A stretch of 64,000 nucleotides of DNA from Strongylocentrotus purpuratus (GCF_000002235.5 NW_022145611.1:22481298-22545297), one strand, 5' to 3'. Shown: positions 24,831-36,200, counted from the stretch's first letter. A program made the numbers and translations. Notes: generated by a model from the letters alone, not told the origin.

Positions 24831-25548
24831 GCTTGTCGAAGTATTAATTTCCTAAAAGCTTTTGTGATTGTGTTTGTCAAGCTTCATTTCGTAAAGCCCT
24901 TATTTCATGTAAGACCTTATTTCAGGTTAGCCTTGTTGTGTCTTTTAGTTTGAGCAATAAATATTTTGAGGTATTAAGATTAGGGAAAGGTCCATTTGAA
25001 GAAATATTCATTTATTAGCTCTTTGCTTTGTGGCATTTTGTTCAAGTATACCAAGTACTGAAACTACTGTATGTATTTGTTAAATATTATTTCACGATTG
25101 TGGTGTTATCGACAACACTTGAAGAAATTTTTTTTTTTTTACTAAGATATAGATATAGTTGCTAATAATGGTCACAAAATGCAGACATCTATTACAAAAA
25201 AGATTTTGATGATGAGGATGGGGATGATGGTGTTGTTGCTAATGATGATGATGACACTAAATGGTATAATATCAATGTTTTCTGTTGTGCATGAGACCAT
25301 AAAAAAATGTAAAAGCTTAAAATTGATAAAGAAATTTTTCAATATTATGATCTAAAGTATCTAATATCATTTTGTCATAATTGTCATTCAGTTCCTTGGC
25401 CATCTTTATAATCTTAGTATTCTATGTAATCAAATCTTATGAGCGTCAATTCATTTAAGAATGTGAGATTTTCTAAAACAGTATGTATTTATTTACTACT
25501 ACATGGATAGGTAGGTTACTCGGTTTTTTTTATTTATTCTCATTACAG

Positions 25549-28380
25549 GTGTGTCTTTCTGGTACATCTTCTGGAGATGAGCAGAGATCCATGACACCTG
25601 ACCTTCCTTTCATCATGGAAGAGAGTGATCATGAAGAGGAGGCTAAACCTTCTCTTCTCCTCTCTCAGTCAGAGAACTCCATACATCTGATCCATTCAAG
25701 ATTCCAACCCTCTGGGGCTAAAGATGATGACATGGTTGATGGCTATGGCAACAGGATGCACAACCAGGGGCGTACTATTGAGTATGAAGACATCTTGGTA
25801 GCGAGGGAAGCTTTCTCTGAGAATGATGCCTTCAGCATTAGTGATGCCTCGGAAGTCTCTGCTGAAGATTTTGCCTTTGATGATCATCTTCCGATGAAGG
25901 ACGAGGATGATGAGGAGGATCTCGGGCTTGATGATGACTTGGCACTCCCTCTCAGTGAGACACCAGACATCATGGAGCTAACGGATGAGATGCTGGATGC
26001 CTATCTTCAGCTGGAGGAGGATCTTCTTCAGGAGGTGGAGGCTGAGATGGAGGAGGACGAGAAGACTTCCAAGGCAGCAGCAGCCCTGGAGTTTTGGTCC
26101 ATGTCTCCAAGAGAAGAACACATGCTGAAAGCTGAAGATCTGCAGAAGATGCATGCTGCATTGAGGGAACAAATAGAGGAGCAGAAGATTGAAGAGGAAG
26201 GGAAAGAGGGGCGTGAAGAAGCTGAGGGAGAAGACGAGATGTCTTTTGAAAAGATGTGCAGTGCTTACACCCAAGCAATGGCAAATCTTGAAGAACACGA
26301 ACACCATGGTCGTTTAGATTCAGTAGGTTCAGACTTTCTGTCGGAGGAAGCAGAGGAAGCCCTGGAATGTTTAGCATCAGATGAGGAACTTGGAGACGAG
26401 TATGATGGGGATCTAGATGATGATTGCTTCTTCATGGATGATGCAGTGCATAGCACCACTGTACCCCTAGATATCATGTACACAGAGGAAACCCAAGAGT
26501 TCAATGATGACTTTGCCGGGTGGATGATTGGGTCCATGGAAGATGTCGCAGAATACCCAGACTCCTTGGAGATGCAATCTTTCAATTCTAACGGGAGCTC
26601 AGAAGAACATGAATTCCCACACATGCAGAACTGTGTAGAGGAGGAAGAAGAAGAGGAAAGAAAAGAAAAGGAGGTAAATGAAACAGAAGATGACCTGCCA
26701 GAAATCTGTGCTGATGATTCCATCTTCTTTTCTGAAGAGGATCCTGAAGAAGATGCCTCTTCTTCACACCTACTACAGCTCTCTACATGGCCTCAGGAAA
26801 ATCCCCATTTTTTCCCACCAATCTCAAAGGAGTCTTCATCGACCAACTCTCTCTTTTCCTCTCTCAAAAGCCTCTCATCCTCACCTGATGCTCAGACATT
26901 CTTCAAGGGCTCCAAGCTCTTCCCATCTCTGTTATCCACCGATGAGTCCAGTGGCTCTTCAAGATGTGAAGAAGAGGACAATACCCCTGTCATTCCATTT
27001 CAAATGCAGAGTTTAGGTCAGAGGAGACATTCCTTGTGGTCAAACGATCCAACTGAAAAGGAGGAAGAAAAGGACAATCTGTTAGAAATAACAGGCATTA
27101 GTTTGAGTCACATGTATGAGTCTTTGGATTTTGTGACTGAACTAGTTCATCAGATAGCACCTGAAGAAAAGGACAGAAATCCTGACCAAAAATCCAGATT
27201 TTCAGACTTTTCTAATGCAGTTGGCAGAGCAGAACTAAATTCATCTCATTCTCTGTCAGATAGTTTTGATATTGTTTCCGACATTGTCCGTAGAATGGTA
27301 CCAAGTTATGATGATGATGAGGAGGAGGAGTTAGACTTGGTGGAGAAAAGAAGCTCTATCAGCAAACAAACAGATACTATGCAGGAAGTAGATAGTTGTA
27401 GCCAATCAGAGGGCTTACAGGATGTTATTGAGGGAGCCAGCACTACAACGCTAAGTGATTCACTTCCTCTCAGCCACTCTCTATGGCAGGATTACATGCA
27501 AACTTGTACTGGTAGTTTCAATTTCACGTGGCCGTCAGGAGAAGCAAACTGTGAACGAGACTGCAGTGAATTGGCTAGTATTCAAGCAGCGGTGAAGCAC
27601 ACATTATCTAAAGCACTGAAAGAAGAAGAAGACGACGAAGAGAGCATAATCATGAGCACCCAACTGGGCAAGAAGTCGAAGCAGAACAAGCGCAACAAGA
27701 GAAAGTCTGGATCCTCTACATCTGATTCACAATCAGTGCAGCATGACGGGACTGAGGGTAGCTGTACAGGTAGTTGTGATACTGGTTTCAACTCACTGCT
27801 GAGTACAGACGATGTCGATGAGAAGTCTGCTCATGACACGCTCAAGCTCACTGAAGTGGACAGCCCGTGTACCCTCGTGGACGAGAATGACACGTCTCTC
27901 AACAAACCTGGCTACATGAGTTACGTCTCTCAGATAGCTGAGGCTTGCTCTGAGGGTAACCTGGATCAGTATCTGAGCACCCAGAAGCACAAGCAATGTT
28001 ACCTGTGGTCAGTGCCGCCCCCTGCAGAGGACAGCCCTCAAGAAGTTGCCTTGAAGAAAGAGATCATGGACTTGGAGAAGGATCTCCTACTGACCACTGA
28101 GGAGCTGGACTCTAAATATGAACTGGACTCTCAGGCCTCTGATAACACTGACCGTCTCATTGAGGCAACCAACACCTTGGTGGAAGAGCTGAAGAGCGGG
28201 AAGAACTTGGAGGCTGGTGACCTGGAGGAGGATCAGGTGGGGAGCTGGAAGGACGTCATTGTGCTGTGGATGGATAAGAATGGAAAGGTGCGGGATGCTG
28301 AGACCCAAGGCTGCACACCAATCACTGTCTCCCCTGACTATATGCACACTGAAGATGGCCATATGACTCCTATTATTGAG
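25549..28380 (+). CDS. SYNE-like: Nesprin-like giant acidic exon H (944 residues)
   Basis: The acceptor CTCATTACAG ends at 25548; the donor GTTAGT starts at 28381. Phase is 0 at both ends and the frame is open for 2832 nt. The product is strongly acidic and probably mostly disordered, with runs such as KDEDDEEDLGLDDDLAL (about 25897-25947) and a Glu-rich stretch near 26635-26690. A basic patch, GKKSKQNKRNKRKSG (27667-27711), could be a nuclear-localisation or RNA-binding signal. Two similar 14-residue segments lie at 27121-27162 and 27262-27303. The C-terminal part (about 28020-28380) is less acidic and includes helical segments and WKDVIVLWMDKNGKVRD. I do not recognise a named domain. Its position between the last spectrin repeat and the KASH exon corresponds to the variable linker of nesprins. 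The frame continues 66 nt upstream of the acceptor to an ATG at 25483, but this is polypyrimidine-tract sequence and is not taken as coding. Confidence 0.9.
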
Positions 28381-28749
28381 GTTAGTGATCATAATAATGA
28401 TCTATAATGATACAGGCTAGTAATCATAATATGAAGGAAAAATAAAAAGATGCAAAATGGTACAAGATTTTAAGAGAAGGAAGGATGAACTAAAATTTAC
28501 ATTTAAGATAGTTGAAATCTATGGAATCAAATATTACATGATAGTACATGGCTATAATCAATTCATTCTGTAAGATTATCTTGTTTCATTTTTCCCCTAT
28601 TTTATTTGGAGCTCAATAAGCTATTGAATGCATCATATTTATCAATTTTTTATGATATATAGAATCAAGCACTTGGGACATATGTGAAAATGAATCACAA
28701 CTAATGAATTTTACTTTCAAAAATCCTGTTCTCCCTTTTATTGCTGCAG
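28381..28749 (+). other. Intron H/I (369 bp)
   Basis: A short AT-rich intron with donor GTTAGT and acceptor TATTGCTGCAG. Nothing else is seen. Confidence 0.85.
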
Positions 28750-29127
28750 GAGATCACCTCAATAGAAGCTCTGGACGTGCATCAGAGGCCAGCCATCTTA
28801 CCCAGACAATACCAAGGTATGGACATGACTGACCATCCTGGAAGCATGGGTCAACCCCTTCACCATGCCCAGAGGACGGTCATCTATGCTAAGGATGCCT
28901 GTGAACAGTACGAACCTCCGAAGCAAAGTAAGTCATTCACAAGACGAGTCCTGAGCGTGGCCTTTCCCATCCAGCTCCTCCTCCTCCTGTGCACTATCTT
29001 GGTTCTGGTCCTCCCCTCCATGGTGGTAACGTACCATGGTGATTGTTACCTGTCTCTCACTGATAACCTGATGTGGGATGCGTCGCAACCGGTCATGAGC
29101 TATGTCAGGGGACCGCCTCCGGTGTGA
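28750..29127 (+). CDS. SYNE-like: Nesprin-like terminal exon I with KASH domain
   Basis: The acceptor TATTGCTGCAG ends at 28749; the stop is TGA at 29125-29127. The exon encodes 125 residues. The first 58 or so are polar and cytoplasmic. A basic stretch, KSFTRRVLSV, precedes a hydrophobic helix of about 23 residues (28960-29028, AFPIQLLLLLCTILVLVLP). A lumenal tail of about 32 residues then ends SYVRGPPPV. A basic flank, one C-terminal helix and a proline-triplet end are the hallmarks of KASH domains, which insert under the groove of SUN trimers. One lumenal Cys (GDCY) could form the known SUN-KASH disulfide. It lies 27 residues from the end, a few more than I recall for vertebrate nesprin-1 and -2. 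The last residue is Val. Confidence 0.92.
   Translation, partial: EITSIEALDVHQRPAILPRQYQGMDMTDHPGSMGQPLHHAQRTVIYAKDACEQYEPPKQSKSFTRRVLSVAFPIQLLLLLCTILVLVLPSMVVTYHGDCYLSLTDNLMWDASQPVMSYVRGPPPV
28928..28933 (+). promoter_or_regulatory. In-exon GTAAGT splice-donor-like site before the KASH helix
   Basis: A perfect GTAAGT lies inside exon I, in the Ser-Lys codons of QSKSF, just upstream of the basic flank and membrane helix. If used as a donor with a downstream acceptor, it would remove the KASH helix and tail. KASH-less nesprin isoforms are known in vertebrates. Use of this site is inference only. Confidence 0.3.
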
Positions 29128-30176
29128 AGCCTCAAACTCCATTCTCAATCAATCCATTGAACTGATGATATGATTGGCATGTCAGTATACCTTAAACAAC
29201 TCATTATCAGCACAGTCATTATTCGATGTTAAATATCATTAAGCTATTTCATTTATCTCATTTTTCAACATCATATATTTTTAATGCTTTGTGTTCATGC
29301 TTGATATATATATTTATATTTCTATATTTTGTCTTGCAGAGTTATTTTGTAGTACAAGAAATTTATCTTTCTGTAGCCGTAGTTACATATCACTTTTCTT
29401 TGAAAAGATGTTTTCATGTGTTTCTTTTACCGTAGTATACAGATTTAAATTTACATTTGATTTGTATTAACCGAGAAGAAAGTGCTTACAGTCATTCTTC
29501 AGACCTCTCATACTCGGTCTGTGTAATTGAAATGGCAATCTATTTTTATCAGAGCTATTTTTTCCTTCTTGATAAAAGAATGTGGTTTGATGTGATAATA
29601 TTTGCCATGTTTCTGTATACCAAAGTAAAGCTACATTGATGCCTTGTGACTTTTATCGGTCTTCAAAACTAAAATGCTTCTCTTCCTTGCGTATGTTGCT
29701 TGTGGCTGTGCACATGGAATTGTTGCTAAATTTATATTTTATGAGCTCAAATTTGTCAAAATGGATGTGTTGGTACCAGCATTCTTGTGGTGTATGTTAT
29801 CCATCATAGAAACTTAGTGTTATGGTAGGTATCATGTTAGTAACACATGTATTTATGTTTATTTATATTTGTGTAGTAAAAATGTGTTTTGTATTGTTTT
29901 CTGTCTGTCTCTTTCTATTTGTTAACTGAGCTGGATAGATATGTGGTATTTCTTTAAAGAGATCATGGATTCATGTTAATCATCTCATTAATCATGCAGT
30001 ATCAATCATTTTTACAATTTAATTTTGATGTGAAATACGCCAATGAAGTGCAGTGCATATAGATAACTTGTATATTACTTGTATAGTATTTGATAATTTG
30101 AATTAATAATGCTGTAATATATAAAAACTGTACATTTTATTGTATATTTGTACCATGCAACTCAAATTGTACATAA

Positions 30177-30266
30177 TGTAAATATGTACATTTTAAAGGA
30201 TATTTGTATATAAAAGATGATGCAGACAAGTTTGTATGATAAAATGTGCAAGAACATGTGTATATA
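30177..30266 (+). promoter_or_regulatory. Cluster of three Pumilio-type elements in the 3' UTR
   Basis: Three exact matches to TGTANATA, the known Pumilio/PUF recognition motif, occur within 90 nt: TGTAAATA at 30177-30184, TGTATATA at 30205-30212 and TGTATATA at 30259-30266. The context is AT-rich, so chance matches are possible. Spacing and position after the stop codon make a post-transcriptional role plausible. Confidence 0.35.
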
Positions 30267-30649
30267 AGTCTTGACATTATTTCCTGCTGACTTCAAAGCC
30301 TTGAGTGTACGCATATGTAATGTGTGTGGTGTGTGTGTATGCAATGAGTTCTTGTGTGTGTGCTTGAGAAGTGACTTTCACTTTCATGATGCACTTTAAT
30401 TCCTTATGATCATATGTTTTATTTGAATAATTATAAAAGACGGTTTATATTATTCAAAGTACCAACTCAAAACAGGCATTTCAACAATGATAAATTTTTT
30501 TGCAGAGTTACCAGTATGATTTGAAAATATGCCAATATAACTGTTTCTTAAAATTATATAAGAATATTATTTTGTTTTTCACCAGTGGCAGTGACAATTT
30601 ATTATTTTGTGTAAGACTTAAAGGGAATGTAAAACTGAAACATCTTGGT

Positions 30650-30655
30650 AATAAA
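30650..30655 (+). terminator. Candidate polyadenylation signal AATAAA
   Basis: This is the first canonical AATAAA found downstream of the KASH stop, about 1.5 kb away. A CT-rich tract follows within about 20 nt. A competing signal lies at 36992-36997. Confidence 0.35.
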
Positions 30656-30679
30656 ATTATTCTTCCCTCGCCCCCTCTC

Positions 30680-30745
30680 CAGTTCTTTGTCTCTCTCTCT
30701 CTTTCTCTCTTCCCTCTCTCTCCTGTTCTCCCTCCCCTTTGTATC

Positions 30746-30778
<33 letters not shown>

Positions 30779-30880
30779 TTGTCTTTCTCTCTTTGTCTCT
30801 CTCTCTCTCTTTCTATCTTTCTCTCTCTGTGTTCTTGTCTGTCCTTATCACCGTCTTTTTCTTTCTCTCTCTTTTTCTTC

Positions 30881-30919
<39 letters not shown>

Positions 30920-30925
30920 TTACTA
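30680..30925. repeat. CT microsatellite
   Basis: Imperfect CT runs with TTTCT and GTCT interruptions. The Ser/Leu-rich plus-strand ORFs and the Arg/Glu/Lys-rich minus-strand ORF here are repeat translations. Confidence 0.9.
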
Positions 30926-31149
30926 GTGATATAGCTAAGTATATGTTTCCTGTTCTCTGTCAAGGGTTATGCTAGGTATGTCTGTACAACAAAGATAGGA
31001 CACACATCCTTCCTGGTTTTGTGTCTACCAGGAAATACTCATTTGGACACATGTGACAAGTGTTATCACAGCAATTATGAAATGATTGCATATTTTTACC
31101 ATCAGTGAGCAGTTGCTCGATACAGACAACCCCACAAAGCATTACAAGT

Positions 31150-31295
31150 CTATCTCTCTCTCCCACTTTCTCTCCCTTCCCTTCTCTTGTTTTATTTTCT
31201 CTATCTCTCTTCTCTCTTACTTTAATGTTATCTTTCTCCTTTTTGTCTCATCTCCCATCTCTCTCTCTCTCTCTCTCCCTATCTCTCCCTCTCTA

Positions 31296-31347
<52 letters not shown>

Positions 31348-31350
31348 GCT
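31150..31350. repeat. CT microsatellite, second block
   Basis: A CT-rich tract with long pure CT runs from about 31257. From here to about 33200 the plus strand is strikingly pyrimidine-rich. Confidence 0.9.
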
Positions 31351-31883
31351 GATACCTGTATCATTCTGAATTTTCTGTCTATACTGAGCATTTGACTACT
31401 TATGTTTTTCTTACCAGTATGTTCACTGTCTCTCATCTTGCATTCTCTCTTTTGTTTGCCTTTCCTGTCCTTAAATCGCTTTCTCTCCTCTATCCATTGA
31501 GGTCATTGTCTCTTCCTGCCAATAAATCTCTTCCTTCATCATTCAGTAGACCCTCCATTCACACCCTTGGCCAGTGCGTATCCTATATTTGTATCACCTA
31601 TCCCATTGTTATAATTATGTAGTACAATGTTTCCTAATCTGTTGCCTTTTTCTCACTTATTCAGTGATATATCCTTTACACTAGATTTCCTGTATTTCTT
31701 TCTTGACCTCTTTCTTCTCACTTCTATCTTCCTACCTACATACTTGTTTTGTAGTTTTTCAGCTTGCCAAACATTTTTGTGTTCATCTTGCTATCCCTTG
31801 CTATACTGGTTATATTAGCACTCCTTTCAAGTTTCTTGTAATCAAATCATATTTTGCCTTCCTGCACTTTTCTTCTCTATACA

Positions 31884-31925
31884 CCTATATTCTCTCCCAT
31901 ACCTATATTCTCTCCCATACCTATT
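31884..31925 (+). repeat. Short tandem repeat, CTATATTCTCTCCCATAC unit
   Basis: CCTATATTCTCTCCCATA occurs twice in tandem, followed by a partial copy. It lies inside the pyrimidine-rich strand-biased region. Confidence 0.7.
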
Positions 31926-32149
31926 TCCTGCATACAATTCCAGCTTCTTTTCACCTCACCATCTCTTCATAATACATTCTTAACATAATTCCAGCTCTTT
32001 ATCATTGACATCCATCTACAATCTCATCTTCTTTTCACTCGCTACTTTATCCATCTTTATACAATCCTTGCACCAGGTTTCTCCCTGAAACTCTCCTTGA
32101 TGTATCTCACCTCCTGTGTCATCCTCCATCTCCCCAAGTTAATTATTTA

Positions 32150-32850
32150 TCAAATTTTGCACAATAATCTCCTCTCTCCCTTCCATCACCCTATTTACGC
32201 CAGCCTTCCCCCAGTCACGTTTCATCCCTTTTATCTCCCCACTTAATCCATTCTTAACACAATCCCATCCCTTCTCTCCCATCGCCCCACTTAATCCATT
32301 CTTAACACGATCCCACCTCCTCTACCTTTCATTTCCTCACTTAATCCATCCTTAACACAATCCCACCCCTTCTCTCCTATCACCCCACTTAATCCATTCT
32401 TCACACAATCCCACCCTTCTCCCTTCCACCTCCCCACTTTACCCATCCTTTTGCACCTCATTTTGTGTACATCCCTTCATCTTGTATACATATCCACCAC
32501 CTCATCTTCTCTTCCTTCCATCTCCCCCATTTAATCCATCCTTAACATGCTTGTCACAACTCACCTCTTTATAAATTCTTAATCCATTCTTAATACAATC
32601 CCACATCCATTCCATCCCTCCACATCTAATTCCCCCCCCCCCTCATTTTTAACCCAATCCAAACCACATTTCACTCATTACCACCTGCCATCCTCTTGCT
32701 TAACCCATTTTTCACACAACCCCACCTCCTTTTCACCCCCCCCCCCCCCCCGATTCCATCTTTAACACAATCACCACTTGTAACTCTCCCTCACCTCCCT
32801 ACGCAACCCATCCACATCTCCCAAGTTCATCCATCTCAAACACAATTCCA
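32150..32850 (+). repeat. ~50-bp pyrimidine-rich minisatellite
   Basis: The phrase CACTTAATCCATTCTTAACA recurs near 32240, 32289, 32338 and 32388 with a period of about 49 to 51 bp. More diverged copies occur on both sides, near 31970, 32530, 32580 and 32650. CCCACC-type blocks separate the phrases. C runs occur near 32633 and 32739. No coding content is seen. Confidence 0.75.
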
Positions 32851-33299
32851 GCCATCCCTCCTCAGCTATCACCCTTCAGGCTGCTCACTCATCTGCATGC
32901 TTTCTTCTTTTACTTCCACTTATTTCTGAATTTTCCACCTGTATTCCTCATCCTTCCTTCTTCTTTTGTTCTTTTCTCACACTCAAATCTATGCTCTGAC
33001 CTTCTGTTTTGACACTTAATTTCCCTGCTTCCTCATCCTTCATTACTCCGCACAACCTTCTACCTCCATACCTTACCTTTGTACACACATCTTCCTTTCT
33101 CCTCTAACCCCTCTTAAAACATTTTCACTTTTTTCTTTTGTCCTGTATACTGTGTCTTTTCTCTTCTTTTTCTCGATCCTCTCGTTAGTCATTCTAGTAA
33201 AGCCAAGTGCTAGTCCAAGACTTAATGCTATTTTTTCCCAGGGTGTGTCATTCCGAAACAAGCTCACAACCTTTATGCAGACTGTATAATGAATAGGCT

Positions 33300-36200
33300 T
33301 TATACATAAACACTTCTATAATTAGTAGTAAGATTCCCTAATTATGATCAAGAGTTACACACAAGTGGTTCTACCTGGCTACTAGCCAATGAAATCATTG
33401 TTGAGTGAAACAGCATGCTAAATCAAAACATTGCAAATATGCTTCATGAAGAATACTTAGAAAACTGAAGTAGATCAATTTCATAGGTTCACTGAACTTT
33501 TGTTTAATGGGTGTTTTTTTATCAGCTTAATATAATGAATATCTTGTGTTATAATGTGATTGATTGTAATTTTTTCTTCAAAGTTGAAAGATAATGTCAT
33601 TTTATCCAGCTCGGTCTATTTAATGAATGTCAAGTCAGTATTTCCTTGTGAGGTGTTTATTGTTATGAATCAAGTGGTTTCATATCATACATGTTTGTTG
33701 TTATAGTGTCACAGTATTGTCCAAATGTCTGAAATGTATATCATTAGAAATTAGTCATGTATTCTCTTATTTCAATCAAGTTTTGTTGATGTATTGGTAG
33801 TCTATATATTTAAATGGTCGACTATTTTGATGTAGCCTTCTTTGTTGCTTAGCTAGAGGAATGGGAGGTATGGATATCCAAAGGCAGGATACATGTTAGT
33901 AAACATGAAAGACAACTACATGTACCATACATGGAACGTGAATATTCCACTCAGAACCTCAGAGAGCATTTTGTTGAAGACATCTGTGGATTTAAAAAAT
34001 CTAATATTGATGATTAAGTAAGATCATGTTGACTTCCTATGCTGAATACCACCGAGGATTCTTCTGAACATCAATACCTCATTGATATCGATCAACCTAA
34101 ACCTCCCATTGGGGCTTTATATCTCTCACAGCATCATTCCAGTTTGATCCATTATATTTCAATGTCATACTATGTCTTCATATTTTTAAGCATTTCATCA
34201 TTAACGATACCTCTCTTTTTTCCTCTCTGAATCTCCAGTGGTTTACAAGAATTAATACAGATATATAATTGCACATTTACATTTTGCTTTCTGGTTTGTG
34301 ATAAGCCAAGACAAGTATAAGTTAATAAGGATAAGTTACGCAATTAAGAATTTAGGGTTTTATTGTAATATTTCATGATTACTTTCTTCATTAGACAGGT
34401 AGTTATGGTAGGAATATGAATTATTGTAAGCAGTAATTAAGGTTAAGATACTATCTTCCCTAGGAATATATAGTAAGTTAGATTATGTAATATACTGTAC
34501 TAACTTTCAATAGGATCAATTTGGAAGACACCAGCATCTTCATGTCATTAATATTTTGCTTTAACTAGTGAGAATTCTTCTTTATAATGGAGTGTAAACA
34601 GTTTCCAAGGATTTTCTTCCGATACAGAAACCATAGCATGGTTCAAACAAACAGTCAATAAGAAGCATTCTGCGTGGAGAACACTACAAATATGGCTGAA
34701 AAATAGTGTGCATGAAGTTTTTCCAACATTGATTTAAATATTTTATGATGATAGGATGAGACTAAAGTCAGCACCACAAGAAAGAAATACAGTAATTTTA
34801 GTAAACACACTATTTTAAGAGATAAAGTTGATTTGTCCTGTACTGAAGGAACAACTATTAACTAGAGGAACCGATTCATTCATGCAAATGGATACCATCT
34901 TAAATGTGTAAGATGATAGTGATAATGAAAATTTATGAGCTATGAAAGTAATTGTTCTTAGCCTGAAGATGCTGGTAGTCTAAGAGTATTAAGTGTACAG
35001 TATAATGCTGGTAGAGTATTAAGTCTAAAATGTATGTACTATTTATGCAAAACACACCAAATACAGATGTTGATGGAATTGATACTTTGCAGCTGCAGGA
35101 AAACAAATGAAAAAATAATGAGTGCCAAACGAGATCCTGAGCAGTATTCATATAGCAAAGTTTCCATCCAGGTTAGGTGTGTTCATATAGGTTAAGTATT
35201 ATGTTAAGGTCAGTAAGATTAGAGTTATGATATGTATGTAATGTGCTTTGAGACTATTGTTACGTCAGGGTAAGACTAAGTTATTGCAATACCTGTATTA
35301 TGAACCTCTATGCAGTAGGGTTTACATTACAAGAGAACAGATTATTAAGAGGTTTATTTTATGTGTAGTTTATATCCTTTTTGTAATGGCCAGGATATTT
35401 TTTAATGAATGTATTTATATGTATGCAGGTTACTTTTTAAGAATAACATGCTTCTGATGTATTACAATGCTGAGTGTAAGATTAGGTGTCCAAATATTGC
35501 CAAAAAACTTGATGCTATTTGTTGCATCTTATTTAGAGATTATTATTATTTTGCAGATTATTATGAAAGTGCTAATACGGGTAAGTTAAATGCGAGCAAC
35601 GATATGTCTAGGATCTTTCGGCTTATATACTCTCTTGAAATTGGGTACTTGATAACAACTACAGCAACTTTGATGCCTCATTGTAGGAAAATTATATGTT
35701 ATTAGTTTGATTTGATTTTCAATTATGCAAAAATATATTTCGGGTGACTTAGGACTAGGGTATGGAAAATATGAAACAACTCTTGAAAAAATTATATATA
35801 TTATATATTCTCTATCTCTATCACCTTTGAATATGATTAGAAGATTATGAAATATAAGTGAACTTTTTGTGTATTTGTTAGCTTGTCTCTTGATATCTAT
35901 ACCACCAACAAGATTGATAATACACAAAGCTACCTCAAAATCCAATCACTTATCATTATGGGTATTATCTTCCAACATCATGTCAAATGGTATTGAATAT
36001 CAAATGTTTGCGGAAAAACTCCATCAGAGTATGAAAGCTTGGGGCATGCAGTTATGCAGGCTTGTGGAAGGGGATTTCCCTGTCTGATTTTATTCCATGA
36101 CAAATGAACACTGGTTAACAAAAGGGGGTAAATCTTATATTTATTAGTTTATCAGTATCAGTCTGTATCATTGAGGTATTAAGAAAAGATGCAATATTGC

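Larger units (their letters stand above)
22054..25548 (+). other. Intron G/H (3.5 kb)
   Basis: The intron contains the second M1 MITE (22167-22448), a GATGAT-type minisatellite (22556-22670), a G run near 23508-23523 and a CpG-richer stretch at 24200-24830. ORFs in that stretch (24238-24492 and 24627-24818) show no recognisable similarity. Confidence 0.6.
3..29127 (+). other. SYNE-like: Gene model: 3' part of a nesprin/SYNE-like KASH protein
   Basis: Nine coding segments join in one open frame: 3-113, 6554-6781, 9591-9754, 15070-15232, 19449-19645, 20300-20477, 21835-22053, 25549-28380 and 28750-29127. Every junction has a plausible AG acceptor and GT donor. The phases are 0, 0, 2, 0, 2, 0, 0, 0, so each split codon is repaired by the next exon. 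The product in the window is 1489 residues and is open at its N-terminal side. The order is spectrin-like helices, a long acidic region, then a C-terminal membrane helix with a short lumenal tail ending PPPV. This order is known for nesprins (SYNE family), which anchor in the outer nuclear membrane and bind SUN proteins in the perinuclear space. Any actin-binding calponin-homology domains would lie upstream of the window. Which vertebrate paralogue is closest cannot be decided here. Confidence 0.88.
29128..30670 (+). other. Likely 3' UTR of the nesprin-like gene
   Basis: This AT-rich, non-coding stretch follows the KASH stop codon. It contains many TGTA-containing motifs, a TG-rich tract near 30320-30362 and an AATAAA at 30650-30655, just before a CT microsatellite. 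No ORF here looks protein-like. The end of the transcript is not proven: a second AATAAA in a plausible context lies at 36992-36997, which would make a 7.9 kb UTR. Confidence 0.5.

Noticed and set aside
30500..31400. Ser/Leu-rich and Arg/Glu/Lys-rich ORFs of 76 to 151 codons
   Set aside because: They are translations of CT/GA microsatellites in several frames and on both strands, with no non-repeat protein content.
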